This document shows positions 1 through 8,401 of a DNA stretch of 64,000 nucleotides, piece after piece. The notes beneath the pieces were generated by a model. It worked only from the letters and a program-made list of their open reading frames with translations. It was not told where the DNA came from and did not search any database. Made by a program: the position numbers and the translations under genes. Source of the stretch: Leifsonia sp. C5G2 (GTDB taxonomy: Bacteria > Actinomycetota > Actinomycetes > Actinomycetales > Microbacteriaceae); the NCBI RefSeq assembly GCF_013359685.1, contig NZ_JABFMV010000002.1:166260-230259 (forward strand), given 5' to 3'. How positions within the stretch are numbered: the stretch's first letter is position 1; each line of letters starts with the position of its first letter.

Positions 1-1064
1 TCCAGGCCCTCCAGCCACTCCCAGTAGCCGAGCACTGCGAGGTCTTCGTCGAGCAGCGTGCGGCAGCGCTCCTCCACGATCTCGCGGATCTCGTCGCGCT
101 CGTGCTTCTCGGTCAACCGGATGCCGGAACGCAGCACCTGGCGAACCGCCTGGTCGCAGCCGTTGCGGCTGAAGATGAAGAAGATCGCCGGGAGCAGATT
201 GCGGTCGCCGAGCAGGGAGACGAGGTCGGCCCGGTTCATCCGGAACCCGTCGGGGCGGCCGCCCTTCGAGTGGTAGCGCCCGACATCCCGCATCTGCCGG
301 CTGCTGAGCACCCGGCCGCCGTAGCGCGCCATCTGCACCAGCTCGGGGTTCACCCGGTTGGTCGCGGCGAGCCCCGACGAGTCGAACAGGTCGATCAGCT
401 TGGAGCGCATCAGGATGTGCTGCTCCAGCGGCACCGGACGCTCCTCCGACACGACGACGTCGGTGTCGCCGCGCACCGCCTGCAGCCAGTCGCCGAACTC
501 CTCCGCGTTCGACACGGTGGCGCTCAGCGACACCATCCGCACCTCCGACGGCAGGTGGATGATGACCTCCTCCCACACCGCGCCGCGGAACCGGTCGGCC
601 AGGTAGTGCACCTCGTCCATCACGACGTATGCGAGGTCGGAGAGCAGGTCGGAGTCCGCGTAGAGCATGTTGCGCAGCACCTCGGTCGTCATCACGACGA
701 TGCGCGCGTGCGAGTTGATGTTGGTGTCGCCGGTGAGGAGGCCCACCGACTCCGGCCCGTACGCCTCGACGAACTCCTGGAACTTCTGGTTGCTGAGCGC
801 CTTCATCGGCGTCGTGTAGAAGACCTTGGCGTTGGCCTCCCGCATCGCCAGGAACACGGCGAACTCGGCGACGATCGTCTTGCCCGCGCCGGTCGGCGCC
901 GCGACGAGCACGCTGCGGCCGCGCTCGAGGGCCGCGCACGCCTCCCGCTGGAACGGGTCGAGGTCGAACCGCAGCCCCTCGCGGAAGGTCTCGAGCAGCG
1001 GCTGGCGGGCTCGGTCACGAGAGGCGGCGTACCGCTCCGCCGGCGAGAGCGTCTGGTCGGTCAC
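1..1064 (-). CDS. helY: DEAD/DEAH-box RNA/DNA helicase, HelY/Mtr4-like (N-terminal part)
   Basis: This is the N-terminal 354 codons of a superfamily 2 helicase; the rest lies beyond the left edge. It starts with GTG 23 bp after the tatC stop. Walker A (AAPTGAGKT, about residues 55-63) and the motif II box DEVH (about 150-153) are visible, followed by motif III (SLSAT). The sequence around TTPMKALSNQKF and TTEVLRNMLY is typical of the Ski2/Mtr4/HelY group, which unwinds RNA or nucleic-acid duplexes with ATP. The order pafB-pafC-tatA-tatC-helY is the one known from Mycobacterium tuberculosis, which supports the name. It is probably cotranscribed with tatC. Confidence 0.9.
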   Translation of the reverse strand, partial: MTDQTLSPAERYAASRDRARQPLLETFREGLRFDLDPFQREACAALERGRSVLVAAPTGAGKTIVAEFAVFLAMREANAKVFYTTPMKALSNQKFQEFVEAYGPESVGLLTGDTNINSHARIVVMTTEVLRNMLYADSDLLSDLAYVVMDEVHYLADRFRGAVWEEVIIHLPSEVRMVSLSATVSNAEEFGDWLQAVRGDTDVVVSEERPVPLEQHILMRSKLIDLFDSSGLAATNRVNPELVQMARYGGRVLSSRQMRDVGRYHSKGGRPDGFRMNRADLVSLLGDRNLLPAIFFIFSRNGCDQAVRQVLRSGIRLTEKHERDEIREIVEERCRTLLDEDLAVLGYWEWLEGL

Positions 1065-1087
1065 GGGACCAGCCTATGCCCGGTCGC

Positions 1088-1879
1088 TCAGGTGGCGAGC
1101 TCGGCCTCCAGGCGGCTGGCCGCCTTGGCCGCGCGCCGGTCGTGCAGCCACGCGACGCCGTATGCCGCGAAGTACAGGGCCACCATCGGGATCGCGAGCA
1201 GGAACATCGAGAGCACGTCGGCCGCGGGCGTGGCGATCGCGGTGAAGAGGGCGATCAGGATGAGCGCCCAGCGCCACGACGCGATGATCGACTTCGCGCT
1301 GATCACACCGACGAAGTTGAGCAGCACGAGGAAGACCGGCAGCACGAACGCGATGCCGACGGCGATCACGAGCTTGAGGATGAAGTCGAAGTAGGTCTTC
1401 GCCTGGATGATCGCGGAGTCCGGTTCCGGAGCGAAGCTGGTGAGCAGGCTGACGATGTGCGGGACGAGCAGCCAGCCGGTGACTCCGCCCGCGATGAACA
1501 GCGGCACCGCGGTGAAGAAGAACCCGAAGCCGTACTTGAGCTCCTTGCGCGTCATCGCCGGCACGAAGAACGCCCAGATCTGGTACAGCCACACCGGGCT
1601 GGAGATGATCGCACCGATCGTCACCGCGACCTGCATCTTCAGGTCGAACGCGCCCGTGATGCTGTCGTAGTTCAGCATGGCCTCGCGGCCCTGCTGCTTG
1701 GCGATGTCGGTGATCGGTCCGCGCAGCGCGTTCATCACGTAGTCGCTGAGGAACCACCCGATGACGGCGCCGACCAGCAGGGCGAGCGCGGAACGGAAGA
1801 GGCGTTTGCGAAGCTCGATGAAGTGCTCGGCGAGCGTCATCCGTCCTTCGCGGTTCTTGCCTCGCTTCGTGGAGGCCAC
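1088..1879 (-). CDS. tatC: Sec-independent protein translocase TatC
   Basis: TatC is the polytopic receptor of the twin-arginine translocase and recognises RR signal peptides of folded exported proteins. The 263-residue product has the conserved N-terminal stretch HFIELRKRLFRS, then six predicted membrane segments, and a basic Ala-rich tail. The start is GTG, only 4 bp after the tatA stop, so the two genes are one transcription unit. No tatB is seen here; actinobacteria usually carry tatB elsewhere. Length is normal for the family. Confidence 0.96.
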   Translation of the reverse strand: MASTKRGKNREGRMTLAEHFIELRKRLFRSALALLVGAVIGWFLSDYVMNALRGPITDIAKQQGREAMLNYDSITGAFDLKMQVAVTIGAIISSPVWLYQIWAFFVPAMTRKELKYGFGFFFTAVPLFIAGGVTGWLLVPHIVSLLTSFAPEPDSAIIQAKTYFDFILKLVIAVGIAFVLPVFLVLLNFVGVISAKSIIASWRWALILIALFTAIATPAADVLSMFLLAIPMVALYFAAYGVAWLHDRRAAKAASRLEAELAT

Positions 1880-1883
1880 CGGA

Positions 1884-2150
1884 CTAGGACTTCGGGTTCG
1901 ACTCGGTCGAGGGGTCGACGGGAGCGGGCGCCGGGGCGGCGGTGTTCTGCGCCGTGCCGGTGGTGCCGTCGGCCGGCTTGTCGGCCGCGCCGTCCTTGCC
2001 GTCCTTCTTCAGCTCGTCGACCTCGCCCTTGAAGATCCGCATCGACTGGCCGATGCTCTTGGCGAGGGCCGGCAGCTTCGGCGCACCGAAGAGCAGCAGG
2101 ATCACGGCGAGGATGATGAGCAGGTGCCATCCGGTCAGTCCTGCGAACAT
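1884..2150 (-). CDS. tatA: Sec-independent protein translocase TatA
   Basis: The 88-residue protein has one N-terminal membrane helix (about residues 6-21), then the family signature LFGAPKLPALAKSIGQ with the FG hinge and an amphipathic helix, then a charged, Ala/Pro-rich tail. TatA oligomers form the translocation path for folded proteins. A Shine-Dalgarno-like GAAGGA lies about 10 nt before the ATG. It sits between a small membrane protein gene (4 bp upstream) and tatC (4 bp downstream). Confidence 0.96.
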   Translation of the reverse strand: MFAGLTGWHLLIILAVILLLFGAPKLPALAKSIGQSMRIFKGEVDELKKDGKDGAADKPADGTTGTAQNTAAPAPAPVDPSTESNPKS

Positions 2151-2154
2151 GAGA

Positions 2155-2514
2155 TCAGGTCCTTCTCAAAAGGTGGGCGAAGCGATCCGGAACCGTCGCC
2201 GGATCCACATCGACCAGTAGTCTACCGCGCCTGACCCGCGCATCCCTGCGAGCTTGCCTTGCGAACGCGCGCTCGGTCAGGTGCTCCTGACGCTTCGCGG
2301 AGAGCTCCGCCGCGTCGGCCAGCACGGCCGGCTCGAACGTCTCCTGCAGCTCCTCTGCGCGGCGGGACAGTACATCCGCCTTCTCCATCAGGGCGGCGGC
2401 CTCGCGCCCGGCGGCGACCACCTTGCGGAACAGCCACCAGGCGAAGAAGGCGAGCATGCCGAGCAGACCGAGCACGAGCACGGTCCAGATCACCAGCCAC
2501 GACCACCAGGGCAT
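2155..2514 (-). CDS. small membrane-anchored protein with cytoplasmic helix
   Basis: I do not recognise a named family. The 119-residue product has one strongly hydrophobic N-terminal segment (residues 3-30, Trp-rich) and then a charged, probably coiled-coil region rich in Ala, Glu and Arg. It is the first gene of the tatA-tatC unit and ends 4 bp before tatA. A TAGGCT box lies 6 nt before the ATG, so its transcript is likely leaderless and also serves tatA, tatC and helY. A role tied to Tat export is only a guess from position. Confidence 0.75.
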   Translation of the reverse strand: MPWWSWLVIWTVLVLGLLGMLAFFAWWLFRKVVAAGREAAALMEKADVLSRRAEELQETFEPAVLADAAELSAKRQEHLTERAFARQARRDARVRRGRLLVDVDPATVPDRFAHLLRRT

Positions 2515-2520
2515 GCGCCC

Positions 2521-2526
2521 AGCCTA
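2521..2526 (-). promoter_or_regulatory. -10 box of the tatA operon
   Basis: TAGGCT ends 6 nt before the ATG at 2514. This spacing puts the transcription start on the start codon, as in leaderless actinobacterial mRNAs. Confidence 0.55.
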
Positions 2527-2571
2527 CCCGTCGCCCTGGTCGAGCTGCTGCCTGCTTTGCGGCCGGAGAGG

Positions 2572-3546
2572 TCAGCGGTACCGCTCGACGCCCGCGCGCG
2601 CCCAGCCGGCCACGACCTGACGGGCCTCGGGCGGGTCGAGCACGGTGAGCACGCCCGACAGCCCCGCGACGAGCCGCTTCAGCCCGTGGAAGTGCGCCAC
2701 CCGCAGCCGCGTGCGCACGACGCCGTCGCGCGCCTCGCGCTCGGCGCCCTCGGGGATGTAGTCCTCGATCAGCGGGATCGCCGACGCCGAGAGCTCGACG
2801 GTCACGAGCAGATCCTCCGGCGTGCCGGTGAACAGCGTCTCGGGCAGCTTGACATCGCCCGGACGGTAGGTGATCGGCTCCTCGGTCGCCACCAGGTCGT
2901 CGATCCGGTCGAGCCGGAAGGTCCGGATGGCGGTGCGCAGATGGTCCCAGCCGCGCAGGTACCAATCCTGGTCGACCGACTCGATCCGCAACGGGTCGAC
3001 CCGGCGGCGCTCCCGCTCGCCCCGCGAGCTGAGGTAGTCGAACTCCACCTGGACGCCCGCGATGACCGCGTCGCGGATGGTCGCGAGGGCCTCGTCGGTC
3101 TCCGATCGGGCCACGGCGACCTCGCTCGGCGCCGCCGACGCTCCGCGCGCGAGCTTCGCCATGAGCGAGCCGATCGCATCCCGGTCGGCGTTCTCGGGCA
3201 GCGCCGTCAGGTACTGCAGCCCGGCGATCAGCGCAGCCGCCTCGCGGGCGGAGAACCGGGGCGAGTCGTCGATCGCGACCTGGTGGGTGAGGACGATCTG
3301 ATCGTTCTCCTCGAAGTCGTCCCAGGCGATGTCGAACAGGTCGCCCGGCTGGTACGCGTTCGTCTCCCCCGGGATGCCGGAGACGGCGATCAGCCGCACG
3401 GCGTCGCGCAGCTGCTCCTGGTCGACGCCGAAGTGCTCCGCGGCTTCGGCCACGCTCACCCGGTCGCGGTCCATCAGGTACGGGACGAGGGCGAGCAGGA
3501 ACGCGAGCTTGTCCTGCGCCTGCATGGGTCTCTTGCGCTCAGCCAT
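2572..3546 (-). CDS. pafC: WYL-domain transcriptional activator PafC
   Basis: PafC pairs with PafB to activate the LexA-independent DNA-damage response in actinobacteria. The 324-residue product has an N-terminal winged-helix region (about 10-65), a central WYL domain (about 150-240, with WYLRGWDHLRTAIRTFRLDRI) and a C-terminal WCX extension. The ATG at 3546 lies inside the 3' end of pafB (8-bp overlap), so the pair is probably translationally coupled. No transcription start was evident between the two genes. Confidence 0.93.
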   Translation of the reverse strand: MAERKRPMQAQDKLAFLLALVPYLMDRDRVSVAEAAEHFGVDQEQLRDAVRLIAVSGIPGETNAYQPGDLFDIAWDDFEENDQIVLTHQVAIDDSPRFSAREAAALIAGLQYLTALPENADRDAIGSLMAKLARGASAAPSEVAVARSETDEALATIRDAVIAGVQVEFDYLSSRGERERRRVDPLRIESVDQDWYLRGWDHLRTAIRTFRLDRIDDLVATEEPITYRPGDVKLPETLFTGTPEDLLVTVELSASAIPLIEDYIPEGAEREARDGVVRTRLRVAHFHGLKRLVAGLSGVLTVLDPPEARQVVAGWARAGVERYR

Positions 3547-4609
3547 CGTGCCCCTCCCCCGCGGCGGTGGAGAACGCGGCGTCGTCGTGCGCCGCGAGCG
3601 TCGCCTCCAGCCGGTGCAGCACGTGGTCGCGCAGTTCGGGCGGCGAGAGCACCAGCACTTCCGGGCCGAAGGACGCGAGCTGGTCGGCCAGGATGTTGGT
3701 GTCAGAGAAGTTGACGGTCAGCCGCACCGGCTCCCCGTCTGCCCCGACCGGGACGGCGTCGCCGTAGCGCTTGCCGAGCCGCGTCGCCGCGTCGGTGCCG
3801 GCCGTGACCTCGATCTCCGCGAGGTTCGACTCCCAGATGCGCTCCAGCTCCAGCAGCGCGCGCTCGGCGAAGGGCTCGCCGTCGACCCTGTACTGCTCCG
3901 GGTCGAAGACGCGCGACGTGAGCTTCACCGCTCCGACGATCCGCGAGAGCAGGAACGTCCGCGAGCCGTGCGCTTCCTGGTCGATGCCCTGGAGGTGCCA
4001 ACGGCCCTGGTGCTGCACGAGCGAGAGCGGCGCGACGGTCCGCTGGCGCGATGCGCTCTCGCCGGGCTTGAGGTACGGGAACTGCACCATGACGTGCCGT
4101 TCGAGGGCCTGGCTGAGCGGCTCGAACGCGGACTCGCGGACGCGCAGCCGCGGGGCGTACCCGACGACGGGGTCGTCGGCCTCCACGCCGAGCGATCGCA
4201 GCTTCATCAGGGCGCGGCGCGACTCCCCTGACAACGACCCCTCACGCCACACGGCGGCCGCGAGGCTGAGCAGCGCCAGCTCCTCCGGCGAGAAGCTCAC
4301 GTCCGACGGGAGGTCGTATGCCCCTTTCGGAATGCGATAGCGCAGCAGCTGGTTGTTGCCCGACGCCTCGGGCGCCTCCACCGTCTCCAGCGGCACACCG
4401 AGCTCGCGGATGTCGTCCTTGTCGCGCTCGAACTGCCGTTCGAGGCTGCTGTTGTCACCGTGCGGCTCGTACCGCTGCCGGTACCCCTGCACCGTGGAGA
4501 GGATCTCGCTCTTGGTCAGGCCGTTCTCGGTCGCCAGCAAGGCCAGCACGAGGCTGAACAGGCGCTCCTCGACCGGGACGCGCGCGGGCGAGGCGGGAGA
4601 ACGGGACAC
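3539..4609 (-). CDS. pafB: WYL-domain transcriptional activator PafB
   Basis: PafB is the partner of PafC. The 356-residue protein has the same plan: an N-terminal helix-turn-helix region (about 10-75), a WYL domain (about 165-245, with WHLQGIDQEAHGSRTFLLSRI) and a C-terminal WCX domain. The GTG start at 4609 lies 6 nt after a TAGGAT -10 box, so the message is probably leaderless and initiated inside the 19-bp gap to the FKBP gene. In mycobacteria these genes follow pafA of the Pup-proteasome locus; here they follow an FKBP gene. Confidence 0.93.
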   Translation of the reverse strand: MSRSPASPARVPVEERLFSLVLALLATENGLTKSEILSTVQGYRQRYEPHGDNSSLERQFERDKDDIRELGVPLETVEAPEASGNNQLLRYRIPKGAYDLPSDVSFSPEELALLSLAAAVWREGSLSGESRRALMKLRSLGVEADDPVVGYAPRLRVRESAFEPLSQALERHVMVQFPYLKPGESASRQRTVAPLSLVQHQGRWHLQGIDQEAHGSRTFLLSRIVGAVKLTSRVFDPEQYRVDGEPFAERALLELERIWESNLAEIEVTAGTDAATRLGKRYGDAVPVGADGEPVRLTVNFSDTNILADQLASFGPEVLVLSPPELRDHVLHRLEATLAAHDDAAFSTAAGEGHDG

Positions 4610-4615
4610 CCGTCC

Positions 4616-4621
4616 ATCCTA
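4616..4621 (-). promoter_or_regulatory. -10 box of pafB-pafC
   Basis: TAGGAT lies 6 nt before the pafB GTG, within the short gap after the FKBP gene, so pafBC can be transcribed separately from the upstream genes. Confidence 0.5.
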
Positions 4622-4628
4622 GTCCGCG

Positions 4629-5564
4629 CTAGCGCACCCCGAGGATGTCGACGACCCACGCAGCGGCGGGAACCTGGCCCTCCGCGGGCGCCTCGACGAC
4701 CACCTGCGAGCCGACCTTCTTGCCGACCAGCTGGCCGAGAACGCTCTGCGGGAGCGCCTGGTTCAGCTGGCTCTGGCCGGTCCCGATCGAGACGATGTCG
4801 GGCGAGCCCGACTGCCAGCTGGAGAACACCACGTTCTTGTTCTCCCAGCCCACCGCCGTGTACTGCAGGATGGCGATCGAGTCCTTCTTCACCGTCGCGC
4901 CGTCGCCCGCCTTCAGCTCTTCGGTGCGCAGCTTCTTCGGGGCCCCGCCGGACGACGGGATGGTGATGCCCGGCTGGCCGGTCGGCGCGAGCACCACGGT
5001 CGGGAAGCCCGACACCGACGGACGGACCGCGCCGTCGGCCTTCGACAGGTAGGCCTTCAGGATGTCGACCACGAGCACGCCGGAGCTCGACGCCCCGGTA
5101 CCGCCCGCGTCCTTGGGCGAGATCACGACGGCGACGCGTGACCCGACCGGCGCGCACTGCAGACCCTTGCTGAGCGCCGCGTTGCCCGAGCCGAGCGCGA
5201 GCGGGTAGGTGTCGCCGCTCCCGTACGAGGTCTGCTGGACCTGACCGGTCTTGCCGTCGAGGATCGTGTACTGGATCTCGACGACCTGGCCCTTGTGCAC
5301 CTGCTCGCCGGTGCCCTCGGTGAGGATGCTCCGCTCCGACTTCGTGGTGTCGAGCGGCGTCGGGATCGTGATCTTCGGCTTCGAGCCGATCTTGCCCGTG
5401 GCCTCGACCAGCTGCGAGGCCTTCCCCGACGGCAGGGCCGTGCCGCAGTCGGTGTTCGGGTCCGTGGAGCAGCCGGTCAGCGCGACGGCCACCAGCCCGG
5501 CGGCTCCGATGACGGCGGCGATTCTGCCGAGCGCGGGTGCGCGGCGACCGGTTGCGTTGGGCAC
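4629..5564 (-). CDS. FKBP-type peptidyl-prolyl isomerase lipoprotein (two FKBP-like domains)
   Basis: The product is a secreted lipoprotein predicted to catalyse prolyl cis-trans isomerisation outside the membrane. I chose the GTG at 5564 because GAAAGAGGA stands about 5 nt upstream; a longer reading starting at 5669 lacks such a site. From this start there are 311 residues: a basic N-terminus, a hydrophobic stretch, and a lipobox ending LTGC. Two tandem FKBP-like modules follow, the first around residues 60-165 (EGTGEQVHKGQVVEIQYT) and the second around 190-310. The gene lies between trmI and pafB. Confidence 0.88.
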   Translation of the reverse strand: MPNATGRRAPALGRIAAVIGAAGLVAVALTGCSTDPNTDCGTALPSGKASQLVEATGKIGSKPKITIPTPLDTTKSERSILTEGTGEQVHKGQVVEIQYTILDGKTGQVQQTSYGSGDTYPLALGSGNAALSKGLQCAPVGSRVAVVISPKDAGGTGASSSGVLVVDILKAYLSKADGAVRPSVSGFPTVVLAPTGQPGITIPSSGGAPKKLRTEELKAGDGATVKKDSIAILQYTAVGWENKNVVFSSWQSGSPDIVSIGTGQSQLNQALPQSVLGQLVGKKVGSQVVVEAPAEGQVPAAAWVVDILGVR

Positions 5565-5637
5565 GGGTCCTCTTTCGATCCGAACGGCGGGGGTCTGGGC
5601 TGTCCGCTGTCGCGGCACGATGTCCCGGTTTCTCATG

Positions 5638-6648
5638 CTAGCCGACGCCCGGAGCGTCCTCGTCCGCATCCCGCCCCTTTGCCAGCTCCGCGCTGGCCGT
5701 CGCCTCCCGCATGCGCTTGCGCAGGCTCTTGGGGCTGGACTGCCGCTCGCCGAGCGCGCCGGGCGTCCAGGCCTCGACGTCCTCGTCGGAGTAGTCGGAC
5801 TTGGACGGGCGGCGCTTCAGCTCCGGAAGCACCGTCCCTGGGGCGAGCCGGCGCGCGGTGATGAGGAAGCCGGTGTGCGCGATCATGCGGTGGTCGGGAC
5901 GCACCGCGAGGCCCTCGACGTGCCAGCCGCGGACCATCGTCTCGCTCGACTGCGGGTGCGTGTAGTCGCCGGAGGCCCGGATGGCCTCCGCGACCCGCGA
6001 CAGCTGGGTCACGGTCGCGACGTAGCAGAGCACGACGCCGCCGGGCTTGAGCGCCTCGGTCACCGCGCCGAGCGTCTCCCACGGCGCCAGCATGTCGAGC
6101 ACGACACGGTCGACGCTCCCCGGCTCGACCGCCTGCGGCAGGGTGTCCTGCAGGTCGCCGACGGTCACAGTCCAGTTCTCCGGGTCGCCGCCGAGGAAGG
6201 TGGCGGCGTTGGCGCGGGCGACCTCCGCGAACTCCTCGCGGCGTTCGAACGAGTGCAGCCGTCCCTCCGGGCCGATCGCCCGCAGCAGCCACAGCGACAG
6301 CGCGCCGGAGCCGACGCCGGCCTCCACCACCGTCGCACCGGGGAAGATGTCGGCCAGGGCGAGGATCTGCGCCGCGTCCTTCGGGTACACGATCGCGGCG
6401 CCGCGCGGCATCGACATGACGAAGTCCGTCAGCAGCGGGCGGAGCGCGAGGTGCTCGACGCCGGCGTTGTTGGCGACGACCGAGCCGTCCGGCAGGCCGA
6501 TGATCGCGTCGTGCTCCAGAACGCCGCGGTGGCTGTGGAACAGCTTCCCCGGCTCGAGGGTGATCGTGTTCATCCGGCCCTTCGGCCCGGTGAGCTGCAC
6601 GCGGTCGCCCGCGCGGAAGGGACCGGAACTGCGTGGCGTCTCGTTCAT
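5638..6648 (-). CDS. trmI: tRNA (adenine(58)-N1)-methyltransferase TrmI
   Basis: TrmI methylates N1 of A58 in the T loop of tRNAs, using S-adenosylmethionine; it acts as a tetramer. The ATG at 6648 overlaps the stop of the upstream HAD gene by 4 bp (ATGA). The 336-residue product has the N-terminal barrel-like part (DRVQLTGPKGRMNTITL), the SAM loop VVEAGVGSGALSLWLL and the acidic motif DRVVLDMLAPWE. It is longer than the roughly 280-residue mycobacterial enzyme because of a charged C-terminal tail. In mycobacteria the proteasome cluster lies beyond this gene; here an FKBP gene follows. Confidence 0.94.
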   Translation of the reverse strand: MNETPRSSGPFRAGDRVQLTGPKGRMNTITLEPGKLFHSHRGVLEHDAIIGLPDGSVVANNAGVEHLALRPLLTDFVMSMPRGAAIVYPKDAAQILALADIFPGATVVEAGVGSGALSLWLLRAIGPEGRLHSFERREEFAEVARANAATFLGGDPENWTVTVGDLQDTLPQAVEPGSVDRVVLDMLAPWETLGAVTEALKPGGVVLCYVATVTQLSRVAEAIRASGDYTHPQSSETMVRGWHVEGLAVRPDHRMIAHTGFLITARRLAPGTVLPELKRRPSKSDYSDEDVEAWTPGALGERQSSPKSLRKRMREATASAELAKGRDADEDAPGVG

Positions 6649-7358
6649 CGGGCCGCCGCCTCCCTGCGTGCCCGGGCCACCGCGATGACGTCCTCTGCGC
6701 TCCGGCCCTCCAGCGTCGGCCAGAGGGTGTGTTCGTCCGATTCCGGGAGCGGGACGATGTGCGGGACGCCGATCGCCGTCGCTCCCGCTTCCACGGCAGA
6801 GGCGAGACCGACCAGCGAGTCCTCGATCGCGACCGCGTCGCGCACGTCGACGCCGAGCAGCGCGGCGGCCTTCAGATAGGGGTCCGGGGCGGGCTTCGGC
6901 GCATCGACCTCGTCGCCGCTCACGATGACATCGAACGCGGGGAACGGGATGTGGCCGACGATCTGCTCCGCCATCCGCCGCACCGACATGGTGACGAGCG
7001 CGGTGGGGATGCCGCGGGCGCGCAGCTCCTCCAGCAGCTCGCGTGCTCCGGGGCGCCACGGCACGCCCTCCTCGTCGAGCTTGCGCTGGACCCGGTCGGT
7101 CAGCCACTGCACGATCTCGTCCGCCTCCATCGCGACGCCGTGCGAGCGCAGGATCTCGGCCGAGTTCCAGAGGCCGAGGCCGACGAGCAGCAGGCCGTCG
7201 TCGTGGGTCCAGGTGCCGCCGAACGACGCGACGAGCTCCTGCTCCGACGCCATCCAGTACGGCTCGGTGTCGACGAGGGTGCCGTCCATGTCCCACAGCA
7301 CGGCGGCGGGCAGGTCGGAGGCGGGCGGTTGTTCGCTGCGGGGGGAAGACGCGGTCAC
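6645..7358 (-). CDS. HAD-superfamily phosphatase (beta-phosphoglucomutase-like subgroup)
   Basis: This is a soluble haloacid-dehalogenase-type hydrolase. The nucleophile motif DMDGTLVDTEP lies near the N-terminus; motif II is in PTALVTMS and motif III/IV in APKPAPDPYLKAA and VAIEDS. The cap insertion after motif I fits subgroup C1 enzymes acting on small sugar phosphates; the substrate is unknown. I chose the GTG at 7358 because TAGACT ends 8 nt upstream, whereas the TTG at 7367 would touch the promoter box. The gene overlaps trmI by 4 bp and diverges from the PAC2 gene. Confidence 0.88.
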   Translation of the reverse strand: MTASSPRSEQPPASDLPAAVLWDMDGTLVDTEPYWMASEQELVASFGGTWTHDDGLLLVGLGLWNSAEILRSHGVAMEADEIVQWLTDRVQRKLDEEGVPWRPGARELLEELRARGIPTALVTMSVRRMAEQIVGHIPFPAFDVIVSGDEVDAPKPAPDPYLKAAALLGVDVRDAVAIEDSLVGLASAVEAGATAIGVPHIVPLPESDEHTLWPTLEGRSAEDVIAVARARREAAAR

Positions 7359-7366
7359 AACGGGCA

Positions 7367-7372
7367 AGTCTA
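7367..7372 (-). promoter_or_regulatory. -10 box of the HAD-trmI unit
   Basis: TAGACT lies 8 nt before the GTG at 7358; together with the TATCCT box at 7391 it forms a compact divergent promoter. Confidence 0.5.
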
Positions 7373-7390
7373 TCGGGAGGGGGTCGGGCC

Positions 7391-7396
7391 TATCCT
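7391..7396 (+). promoter_or_regulatory. -10 box of the uORF/PAC2 unit
   Basis: TATCCT lies 6 nt before the ATG at 7403, the spacing seen at the other [16 protein letters not shown] in this window. Confidence 0.5.
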
Positions 7397-7402
7397 TGAG
7401 GG

Positions 7403-7450
7403 ATGGCGTCCCGACTCAGGCGCCGGGAAGGGACGGGGACAGCTTCGTGA
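7403..7450 (+). CDS. possible 15-residue leader ORF coupled to the PAC2 gene
   Basis: The ATG at 7403 follows a TATCCT box by 6 nt, so it would be the 5' end of the transcript. It encodes the basic peptide MASRLRRREGTGTAS, and its TGA overlaps the GTG start of the PAC2 gene (GTGA). Coupled termination and re-initiation would explain how the PAC2 gene, which has only a weak ribosome site, is translated. Both the peptide and the coupling are inferences. Confidence 0.4.
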   Translation: MASRLRRREGTGTAS

Positions 7451-8382
7451 CAGACGGACAGAACATCCTCGGCGGCCGCATCCTGGTGGTGGCCTTCGAA
7501 GGCTGGAACGACGCCGGCGAGGCCGCGAGCGGTGCGGTGAAGACGCTGAAGGAGCAGCTCGACGTCGTGCCGGTGGCCGAGGTCGACCCTGAGCTCTACT
7601 TCGACTTCCAGTTCAACCGGCCCGTGGTGACCGACGACGACGGCCGGCGCAGGCTGATCTGGCCGTCCGCGGTCATCTACGGGCCCTCGCTGCCCGGCCG
7701 CATCGGGGAGGACCTCGCCGGCGACGCCGAACTGACGGTCACCGGCGACAACGCCGGCAACATCTTCCTGCTGCTGGGCACGGAGCCGTCGCGCAGCTGG
7801 CGCAGCTTTACCGCCGAGATCATGGATGTGGCGCTCGCCGCCGACATCGGAGCCGTCGTCTTCCTCGGCGCCATGCTCGCCGACGTGCCGCACACACGGC
7901 CGATCTCGGTGTTCGCCTCGAGCGACAACGCCGCCGTGCGGGCCGAGCTCGGGGTCGAGCGGTCGACGTACGAGGGACCGGTCGGCATCCTGAGCGCTCT
8001 CGCCGAGGGCGCGGAGGACGTGGGCATCCCGACGATCATGATCTGGGCGTCCGTGCCGCACTACGTGCACAATGCGCCGAGCCCGAAGGCGGTGCTCGCG
8101 CTGATCGACAAGCTCGAGGAGCTCGTCGACGTCACGATCCCGCGCGGCACCCTCGTCGATGAGGCGGCGGCATGGGAGGCGGGCATCGACGCGCTGGCGG
8201 CCGACGACGAGGAGATGGCGTCGTACATCCAGCAGCTGGAGCAGGCGCGCGACACGGTCGACTCGCCGGAGGCCAGCGGCGAGGCGATCGCGCAGGAGTT
8301 CGAGCGCTACCTGCGCCGCCGCGGCGACGGCCGTGACGGCGGCACCGCGGGCCGCGCGCCCGACGACCCGCGCCGCGGCTGA
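7447..8382 (+). CDS. PAC2 family protein
   Basis: The 311-residue product belongs to the PAC2 (proteasome assembly chaperone 2-like) family, common in actinobacteria and of uncertain function there. Typical stretches are LVVAFEGWNDAGEAASGA near the N-terminus, FQFNRPVV, GTEPSRSW and IMIWASVPHYV, followed by a charged C-terminal helix. The GTG start overlaps the stop of a tiny upstream ORF. In mycobacteria a PAC2 gene also lies close to trmI, so this neighbourhood is partly conserved even though no proteasome subunit gene is present in the window. Confidence 0.9.
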   Translation: MTDGQNILGGRILVVAFEGWNDAGEAASGAVKTLKEQLDVVPVAEVDPELYFDFQFNRPVVTDDDGRRRLIWPSAVIYGPSLPGRIGEDLAGDAELTVTGDNAGNIFLLLGTEPSRSWRSFTAEIMDVALAADIGAVVFLGAMLADVPHTRPISVFASSDNAAVRAELGVERSTYEGPVGILSALAEGAEDVGIPTIMIWASVPHYVHNAPSPKAVLALIDKLEELVDVTIPRGTLVDEAAAWEAGIDALAADDEEMASYIQQLEQARDTVDSPEASGEAIAQEFERYLRRRGDGRDGGTAGRAPDDPRRG

Positions 8383-8401
8383 CCCGCCGCGCCCTCGCGC
8401 T

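Noticed and set aside
2572..4609. WYL proteins as regulators of a defence system
   Set aside because: Their order with tatA, tatC and helY and their domain plan are those of PafB and PafC.
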